Source of the DNA: Leclercia adecarboxylata
Lineage (GTDB): Bacteria; Pseudomonadota; Gammaproteobacteria; Enterobacterales; Enterobacteriaceae
Length of the DNA: 64,000 bases
Direction of reading: 5' to 3'
Assembly (NCBI RefSeq): GCF_023639785.1
Contig: NZ_CP098325.1
Span: forward strand, 310,001-374,000
Position 1 is the stretch's first letter, and each line of letters begins with the position of its first letter. A model generated the notes under the pieces. That model saw nothing but the letters and a program-made list of their open reading frames with translations. It made no database searches and had not been told where the DNA came from. Positions 58,510 to 64,000 of the stretch are shown here, one piece after another. The position numbers and the translations under genes were made by a program.

Positions 58510-58836
58510 TTATTGAGACCATGGCACAAATTCGCCATCAGCTATGTTTTCAAAACTGCTATCTGCTAAAGCTAACGTTTTATCCCAGCCCATCGAAAAG
58601 CCAGTCGTGACGCCGAGAACGGCACCCGCACCCAGACCCCAGAACAAACCGATGGCGTTGGCTACCAGACCAAAGCCGAGTAAGCCACCGTTAGCACCAG
58701 CCTGAGTACCACCGATCAAAGTACCCCAGACACCCCAGGTTACTCCGCCCAGCACAGCTGCCGCTGCGCGGGAAACCAGAGTATCAATTGTACCGCCGGT
58801 AATATGGTCCATTTCAAGAACGCTAAGTTCTTTCAT
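58510..58836 (-). CDS. Glycine-zipper bacteriocin-like precursor, copy 1 (first in array)
   Basis: The 108-residue precursor is the most diverged copy and the only paralogue with a classical GG leader (MKELSVLEMDHITGG). The core reads WGTLIGGTQAGANGGLLGFG, the second half GLFWGLGAGAVLGVTTGFSM and the tail DGEFVPWSQ. AAAGGA lies seven bases upstream of the ATG. It is the first gene after a 194-base AT-rich promoter-sized gap, so the array of five is probably one transcript. Confidence 0.85.
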   Translation of the reverse strand: MKELSVLEMDHITGGTIDTLVSRAAAAVLGGVTWGVWGTLIGGTQAGANGGLLGFGLVANAIGLFWGLGAGAVLGVTTGFSMGWDKTLALADSSFENIADGEFVPWSQ

Positions 58837-59030
58837 GATTATATTCCTTTAAATTACACATGCTTATATCGATTGATGAATTCGATATGTAGTATTAATA
58901 AAATATTTATGTCGTGAAGTTTCCTCCACTATTTTGCTGCTTATAAATAAGAGTGGTATATCGATAAAACTTAACAAGTAAATTACTCTTACCTATGTTT
59001 GTTTATTTTAATGAAAATAAAGTGTCAGTA
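58837..59030. other. AT-rich spacer before the glycine-zipper array
   Basis: These 194 bases of very low GC lie between the small leader-peptide gene and the array. They probably hold the array promoter on the minus strand. No immunity-sized gene is visible in either direction. Confidence 0.4.
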
Positions 59031-59258
59031 TTACCAGCCGAAGATAGATTCGACGAGAGAAACCAAGCCATATTTCTCCGCTATTTTCGCCAGGTCGCGG
59101 CCAGCTGATGCTCCAAAGGTCCTTTTCATATTTTTCATGAATGGATCGTCAGTAGTCTGTGCAGTTTTTGATGGATTGACTACGCGGTTATATATCTTGT
59201 CAAAAATAGATGCTCCACCTTCTACATATTGCATGTCTTCAGTAGATAAAATTTTCAT
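59031..59258 (-). CDS. Second type of double-glycine leader peptide (75 residues)
   Basis: The precursor starts MKILSTEDMQYVEGG, a canonical 15-residue double-glycine leader with L4, M9, V12 and GG, the same length as in the five array genes. The predicted mature part is 60 residues, basic and polar (ASIFDKIYNRVVNPSKTAQT at its start, SLVESIFGW at its end), without a membrane segment or cysteines. It is unrelated to the glycine-zipper proteins. It could be a second bacteriocin, a partner peptide or a secreted signal; immunity proteins are not normally given such leaders. Confidence 0.75.
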   Translation of the reverse strand: MKILSTEDMQYVEGGASIFDKIYNRVVNPSKTAQTTDDPFMKNMKRTFGASAGRDLAKIAEKYGLVSLVESIFGW

Positions 59259-59411
59259 AATATAAATTTATCCTTTAGGAGTTAAATATACGAATTTAAT
59301 AATAAATAGATCCAGCCCTTGAAGTAGCTGACCCCAAAAATGTTGCATTATAATAATGCTCAAGTCAACATAGTAAAGCTGATTAGTTGATGATTTTAGA
59401 TTTTATAGCAA

Positions 59412-59446
59412 TAAAAATAAGGCACAGGTTAGCATGCCTTATTTTA
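59412..59446. terminator. Terminator of the fimbrial operon
   Basis: The stem TAAAAATAAGGCA/TGCCTTATTTTA lies 12 bases after the adhesin stop codon and is A/T-rich at its base, so it can act on minus-strand transcripts. Confidence 0.8.
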
Positions 59447-59457
59447 TATTTAAGCGG

Positions 59458-60489
59458 TTATTTCTCTTGCAGTATTACTTCTATCAACCCGGTAACAGCA
59501 CCCTGAGATATATTGTTTGACAGGCGATAGTAATCAATATTGAATTTAATTTCTTGGGTGGCTTTAGTTTTAGAGATTTGATAATCGTCATAGTCGTAAA
59601 ATTTCACGGCTGTGGAACCTTGTTTAATAATAAAGCCCACATCTTGTGCGCCACCTGCGGCTACACTTGTTGAATTAAGTAAAACGCCATCTTTAGTATC
59701 GGAACCTGATATTGGGTTAAACCAGTAGTTATAGTTAATACCAACAGCCTCACTCGGACAGGTCATATCTAAAATCACTTCTTTAGCTTTACCTGTAGCG
59801 TTAGGTGGCGTGATTTTTTTCAGATCAGGCAATTTGATCGGGTCTAGCTTAATGACATTACCCCCACGCGGCGTCAGGTTACATGAGGTGGCGCGGTAAT
59901 TGACTGTTCCCAGGTTTAACGTCACCCTGAGCAGCTGAGTACTCAATATCAGGCTGTTAACCTGGCCCGAACGCCCTGCCGCATAGGTTATGGTGATTGA
60001 GGGCACCGTTGACTTCGAGGTATCAATAATGGCTTTGGTTTTGATCAACCACACTGTCCACTGCTTAATACCCATGGTGGCGGTTACCGTCAAAGGGTAG
60101 GTACCAATTTTGGCGACGACAGGGCGCCCTGGTTCACCCGACAAAGCATCCGATACCTGAAAGCCTATACCATCGATACCCGTTTCATAAACGGCTTCGC
60201 CGTTCATCCCCGTTACGCCTGGTACCGGGGTTTTTGAACCGACATCAATTCGATAGAGGTCAGGGTCGGCAGATGTGATATCACAGTTATAAAAAGTCTT
60301 CATACTGGAGACACCCACCGTCTTCGCGAACAGCACGCTACCTATGGGTAAGCTTGCATCTGACAACAGACGCGGGTTAAGAGTTAAGCCCACCGTTCCA
60401 GGTGTTGTGCCCGTAGAGTATTTACAGTCTGCAATACTCTGCGCGCTAAAAATTAACAGACCGAACATGAGTAATACATATTTTTTCAT
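59458..60489 (-). CDS. Fimbrial tip adhesin (FimH-like, two-domain)
   Basis: The 343-residue secreted protein is counted from the ATG at 60489, chosen because AAGGA lies at proper distance. A signal peptide ends near residue 20 (SIA|DCKYS). The N-terminal half (about 21-185) would be the receptor-binding lectin domain and the C-terminal half a pilin domain. The latter begins near TSCNLTPRGGNVIKLDPIKL and ends in an alternating beta strand (GLIEVILQEK) that binds chaperone and next subunit. It is last in the operon, as usual for adhesins. The receptor is unknown and the lectin domain does not look like FimH mannose pocket sequence. Confidence 0.75.
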   Translation of the reverse strand: MKKYVLLMFGLLIFSAQSIADCKYSTGTTPGTVGLTLNPRLLSDASLPIGSVLFAKTVGVSSMKTFYNCDITSADPDLYRIDVGSKTPVPGVTGMNGEAVYETGIDGIGFQVSDALSGEPGRPVVAKIGTYPLTVTATMGIKQWTVWLIKTKAIIDTSKSTVPSITITYAAGRSGQVNSLILSTQLLRVTLNLGTVNYRATSCNLTPRGGNVIKLDPIKLPDLKKITPPNATGKAKEVILDMTCPSEAVGINYNYWFNPISGSDTKDGVLLNSTSVAAGGAQDVGFIIKQGSTAVKFYDYDDYQISKTKATQEIKFNIDYYRLSNNISQGAVTGLIEVILQEK

Positions 60490-60515
60490 AGCCATTCCTT
60501 CGCCGTGTCATACAG

Positions 60516-63062
60516 TTAACGACATGTTGCTGTCGTTTGTCTTAGCTGTTCCTGGGTCTGGGACAAGTTATATGTTGCCTTACATTGCTGTTCGGTATTT
60601 TTTCCCCATTGAACCGCAAGTTCGCCACTATCTTTCAGACCTGACAGATAAACCATCCCACCGTCGCTAACGATACTGGCTGGCGCATCCATTTTTGAAG
60701 CAGGCACAACAGTGGCACCAAATGGCACTGGGTTGCCGGATACGGTCAGCAGTTTAATAAATGCCCTTCGGCCAATATTTCCATCAAAACTCAGACGGGT
60801 AATGGCTCCGCGTGTAGGAACCGATTTCTTACTGGTTTCGGGCAGTTCCATCTCATCACCCAATGTAGTGCTATCAAGTGTGAGCGTATTACGACGATAA
60901 GGGCTCAAATATGGATAGATCGCGTAGCCACGGAAATCTGTTTCAATGGTTTGGTCATTTTCAATGCGCACATTGCTTAAACCTGGCGCTTTAACCAGTC
61001 CTGAAGTATCAGACATCTCTTGTCCAAGCGTAATCCCATCTGCGTGAGCCATAATCGCCCCGCTTGCTCCGTAATTTAGCAGCTGGCTGTGTTTGTTATA
61101 GCTGTAACTACCATTAACCGTTCCCTGTGACCCACGGTAATTGGTATATACGCCGCCGCTGTTGCCTTCACGATTGCTGTAACCTTGCTGAACGTTCCAG
61201 TCGAGGTTATTTCTTTCAAGTGCAACACCGTTTAAGGATACGTACTGATCTGTTGACCCTGGATTGCTGTTGCTTACCTGATAGGTTGCATAGGCATTAG
61301 GCAACCATTCACTGAGAGGTACGGATATACTTAACGAGAACAGATGGTCGTCCTCTTTAGCACGGTCAGTACGACTTTTTTTCCAGGTATATCGACTATA
61401 GTTGTATCCTAAATAATAGTTGATACGACCCAAGCCACCGTTATATCCGATGCTGAGAGACTTATTGCGACGCTTATTGTCCCAATAATCTTCAAACAGA
61501 CCTGATATTGAAAGATTGCCCAGCCCATCTCCCAGGCTTTGGTTGATTGTCAGGTTAGTCCTGTTACGCAGCGATCGCGGTGAATAAGTACCGACATCTG
61601 AGTTATAGCTCTCAAGAACGTCATTAAGTGTGTTAAACCCTTTTGTCGAGTAGCGATAACCTGCAACTGTAATGTTCGTGCCTGTCGAGAGGATGTTTTT
61701 ACCATAGCGCAGACGCCATGACTGCCCAGAGGTTTTCTCAGCATTTTTCATTCTGGACCAAGCCTGAGTCAAGTCAGCAGAGAATGCACCCAGAGCACCT
61801 AAATTGCGCCCAATACCGAAGGCCAGAGCCTGATACTTAGATGCGGCCTGCAACCCGGAATATAACGTCGTATTACTAAAGGCCCCATGGCTAATGGATG
61901 CCTGAGTGAACGGCGTTTCGTCTGTATTGTTATCATAAGAACGGTATTTACCACTTGTGATTTCATATTCGGTTTGACCCTCACGAAGCATCAATGGTAA
62001 TGAAGCGTAGGGAACGATATAGTTTTGCTTAGTCCCATCAGATTCTTCTATAGTGACGTATAAGTCACCATTACCGCCCGTGGCATAGATATCGGTGATC
62101 TCAAATGCACCGGGCGCAACGAAGGCCTGGTAAATTTGATAGCCATTCTGCTTAATCACGACACGTGCATTTGTTTTGGCAATACCACGCACGACTGGCG
62201 CATAACCACGAAGGCTATCTGGCATCATGTCAATATCGGTAGCAAGCTGCAAGCCTGTGAAAGGAACACTGTCGAAAATATTGGATAATGAAGAACTTTC
62301 ACCAACAACAAGTGTACCGTTTAATGGAGTAATACTGCGCTGAGCATACAGGTATACTGAATCCCATTTGCCATTGTCGTAGTTTGTCTTATTCCAGGTG
62401 CCAAGATTACGAATACGCCATGCACCGATATTTAAACCAGACTGTAAGTTGAGGCTATAGTTCTCATTTTCTATCTCAAAATCTTTACTGGCGTTAAATT
62501 GATAGTTAGTAAATAGCGCATTAATCCCTTCATCAAATTCTTCAGAAGGGATATAACCTTGAGCATTGTTATTCAACGCAGCCTGAGGAATTGAAATAGA
62601 CAATTGTTGCTTATTAAAGTTGAATTCAGTTTTGAAATCAGGAATAATGCTAGTATTAGTACAACCAGTAGCATCTTCCTTTAACTCGGGAAAAGCGCTA
62701 ACGCGCAATCCGTAACGTTTAAGCCTGTCCAGGCTTAAACAAGGTACTAGCGTGGTTTTCTCATCACCGCTATCATTTACCTTTTCCATGAAAAGAATAG
62801 TTGTTATTTCCTGGTAGTCATTATTTAACAGGATTTCAACACGATATTCTCCCGGGGATTGGGCATCTTTGGTTGAGAAAATGGTTAAGTCAGGTACCGT
62901 TGCTGCATTGTTCTGACCAACTGAACTAATAAATGCAGGGTCAAAAAAGTCGCGAGCTAGTGTTTTGTTACATAGGCCCACAATTATAGCCGGCACAAGA
63001 ACGGTAATTTTCGGAGATATTATGGCAAATAATTTATCCCATTTTTTGCTGGATGCAGACAT
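60516..63062 (-). CDS. Fimbrial outer-membrane usher
   Basis: The 848-residue FimD/PapC-family usher assembles and secretes the pilus. It has a long signal region (to about 36), an N-terminal chaperone-binding domain with DFFDPAFIS, a 24-strand barrel with plug, and C-terminal domains ending in a cysteine pair (CKATYN, then TTATCR). Family sequences include GYAPVVRGIAKTNARVVIKQ and PGAFEITDIYATGGNGDLYV. It lies between the chaperone and adhesin genes. Confidence 0.93.
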   Translation of the reverse strand: MSASSKKWDKLFAIISPKITVLVPAIIVGLCNKTLARDFFDPAFISSVGQNNAATVPDLTIFSTKDAQSPGEYRVEILLNNDYQEITTILFMEKVNDSGDEKTTLVPCLSLDRLKRYGLRVSAFPELKEDATGCTNTSIIPDFKTEFNFNKQQLSISIPQAALNNNAQGYIPSEEFDEGINALFTNYQFNASKDFEIENENYSLNLQSGLNIGAWRIRNLGTWNKTNYDNGKWDSVYLYAQRSITPLNGTLVVGESSSLSNIFDSVPFTGLQLATDIDMMPDSLRGYAPVVRGIAKTNARVVIKQNGYQIYQAFVAPGAFEITDIYATGGNGDLYVTIEESDGTKQNYIVPYASLPLMLREGQTEYEITSGKYRSYDNNTDETPFTQASISHGAFSNTTLYSGLQAASKYQALAFGIGRNLGALGAFSADLTQAWSRMKNAEKTSGQSWRLRYGKNILSTGTNITVAGYRYSTKGFNTLNDVLESYNSDVGTYSPRSLRNRTNLTINQSLGDGLGNLSISGLFEDYWDNKRRNKSLSIGYNGGLGRINYYLGYNYSRYTWKKSRTDRAKEDDHLFSLSISVPLSEWLPNAYATYQVSNSNPGSTDQYVSLNGVALERNNLDWNVQQGYSNREGNSGGVYTNYRGSQGTVNGSYSYNKHSQLLNYGASGAIMAHADGITLGQEMSDTSGLVKAPGLSNVRIENDQTIETDFRGYAIYPYLSPYRRNTLTLDSTTLGDEMELPETSKKSVPTRGAITRLSFDGNIGRRAFIKLLTVSGNPVPFGATVVPASKMDAPASIVSDGGMVYLSGLKDSGELAVQWGKNTEQQCKATYNLSQTQEQLRQTTATCR

Positions 63063-63096
63063 ATTTTTAACCCGGTTGGTCTAAAAGCGGTCATCA

Positions 63097-63789
63097 TCAA
63101 AGTGATGTCGTATGAGTAGATCCAGTTCCACCATGCTCGTTAGCTATTGCCCAAATGACTTGATTGCCATCTGTGCCTGCTGGAAGGGTGAAGTCGTTGG
63201 TCGAGAAGGGATCAATATGTGGAACTGATTCACGCAGTTGTTTGCCGTTAATCATCACTGATTTGAAATAGATGAAGAAAGGCGTTGGGTTTTTAATTGT
63301 TATTTTATTATGGGTTTTGCGCCATTCAAGCTTAGTGACTTCACTGTCTACTTTCATATTCTGAATCGCTTTGGGACGATAAATCAGACGCATTCTATGG
63401 CGAACCGCAAGCTGCAGTTTATTTTCACCCTCAATGGTGTCGTTAGTCGGTGGAATGGACATCACGTCAAAGAAATAAACGCTGTCTCGATCTTTCGGCG
63501 CTTTGGAAATGTAAGCGTTGGGGAAAATACGAACCGTATTTTTTTGTTTTCCTTCCAGACGGAATAATGGCGGTGTAACCATAAAGTAAGAGTTACTCTC
63601 ACCTTCGGCAGGTTCAACCCATGATTTCATCAGGAATGGGCCATCATCCTTATTTTCCATTTGAGCGCTGATTTCACGCGATCCCTCTTTGTAGAGATAA
63701 CGCGTAGATTCAATCACAACACCACTGTTAGCGATACCGCTCACCGCCATCGTGGCCACTGCGATTAATTGATAAATAGACTTACGCAT
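63097..63789 (-). CDS. Periplasmic fimbrial chaperone
   Basis: The 230-residue FimC/PapD-type chaperone donates a strand to fimbrial subunits in the periplasm. It has a signal peptide (to about 22), the motif RLEGKQKNTVRIF of the donor-strand region and LAVRHRMRLIYRPKAI of the subunit-anchoring domain-1 strand. It begins 34 bases before the usher gene in operon order and follows the major subunit, separated by a hairpin. Confidence 0.92.
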   Translation of the reverse strand: MRKSIYQLIAVATMAVSGIANSGVVIESTRYLYKEGSREISAQMENKDDGPFLMKSWVEPAEGESNSYFMVTPPLFRLEGKQKNTVRIFPNAYISKAPKDRDSVYFFDVMSIPPTNDTIEGENKLQLAVRHRMRLIYRPKAIQNMKVDSEVTKLEWRKTHNKITIKNPTPFFIYFKSVMINGKQLRESVPHIDPFSTNDFTLPAGTDGNQVIWAIANEHGGTGSTHTTSL

Positions 63790-63805
63790 AATTCAATCCC
63801 TGAAT

Positions 63806-63840
63806 ATAAAAAAACGGAGTCTGCACACGGCAGACTCCGT
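63806..63840 (-). terminator. Terminator/attenuator after the major fimbrial subunit
   Basis: The stem ACGGAGTCTGC/GCAGACTCCGT (63814-63824, 63830-63840) is followed on the minus strand by a run of seven T residues. It sits just after the subunit gene and would keep subunit mRNA in excess of chaperone, usher and adhesin mRNA. Confidence 0.9.
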
Positions 63841-63847
63841 TCGAAAA

Positions 63848-64000
63848 TTAGTAAGTGATGGTAAAGGTTGCAACACCTTTAACTTCACCTGCAGTTACGC
63901 CTGCTGCGGTTTTAACATATGCAGCTTTATAGCTCAGCAGAGTAGGAGTAGTGCTGGTATAAGCGATAGTTTTCGGTGAAGTACCGTCAAATTTAACGCG
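63848..64000 (-). CDS. Major fimbrial subunit, C-terminal part (runs off window)
   Basis: Only the last 50 residues are in the window. They end in KGVATFTITY, the alternating beta-zipper terminus with a penultimate aromatic pattern typical of type 1-like pilins recognised by the chaperone. The first in-window codon is in frame at 64000, so the 5' part lies to the right. It heads the subunit–chaperone–usher–adhesin operon. Confidence 0.85.
   Translation of the reverse strand, partial: RVKFDGTSPKTIAYTSTTPTLLSYKAAYVKTAAGVTAGEVKGVATFTITY

Noticed and set aside
57083..58610. Four short open frames on the plus strand opposite the glycine-zipper genes, considered as immunity genes
   Set aside because: They mirror the repeats of the minus-strand genes, are rich in Pro/Ala/Thr, lack membrane segments and lack ribosome-binding sites.
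58999..59265. 88-codon plus-strand frame opposite the 75-residue leader peptide gene
   Set aside because: Antisense to a gene with a clear double-glycine leader; no ribosome-binding site.

Overview
The window is an enterobacterial chromosome segment, most like Enterobacter, Leclercia, Lelliottia or Kluyvera; I do not assign a genus. Protein sequences are close to Escherichia coli throughout the core genes. The order phn–yjdM–crfC–yjcZ–proP, then tRNA-Phe–yjdC–dsbD–cutA–dcuA–aspA–fxsA–yjeH–groES–groEL–yjeI–yjeJ, is the E. coli backbone. REP-type palindromes sit between several genes.

Left part (1-20.9 kb). A hybrid sensor kinase cut by the window edge and yjdP are followed by a complete phosphonate/C–P lyase operon on the minus strand, phnC-D-E-F-G-H-I-J-K-L-M-N-O-P, transcribed from about 13.3 kb down to 2.4 kb. 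It covers uptake (phnCDE), regulation (phnF), the C–P lyase core (phnGHIJKL) and processing of the ribosyl products (phnMNOP). Then come yjdM, the crfC–yjcZ pair, kdgT and proP. The proP upstream region carries a recognisable P1 promoter with CRP site and a P2 promoter.

Middle part (21.2-36.7 kb). This is an exopolysaccharide locus that does not match colanic acid or a standard group 1 capsule. It encodes a WcaJ-like initiating transferase, an outer-membrane beta-barrel, a short OPX export lipoprotein, a Wzc-like co-polymerase with a degenerate kinase domain, a flippase, a polymerase-like protein, three glycosyltransferases and a small membrane protein. Convergent galE, a GINT1-like beta-propeller protein and a secreted DUF4832 glycosidase-like protein follow. 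The core genes overlap by 1-4 bases and probably form one operon.

A 3.4-kb islet (36.7-40.3 kb) lies at the 3' end of tRNA-Phe. It is bounded by a 66/67-bp direct repeat containing the tRNA 3' end and its terminator. It carries a membrane protein of unknown function and an AlbA_2/Schlafen-type ATP-binding protein with an internal tandem repeat.

Right part. After the conserved yjdC to yjeJ block there is a minus-strand bacteriocin-type locus (53.4-59.3 kb): a C39-peptidase ABC exporter, a HlyD-family adaptor, five tandem paralogous 107-108-residue glycine-zipper proteins with 15-residue double-glycine-type leaders, and a sixth unrelated leader peptide. Its architecture recalls the Caulobacter Cdz contact-dependent killing system, and no immunity gene is obvious. 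I consider it the most interesting item in the window. The window ends in a chaperone–usher fimbrial operon (adhesin, usher, chaperone and the 3' end of the major subunit).
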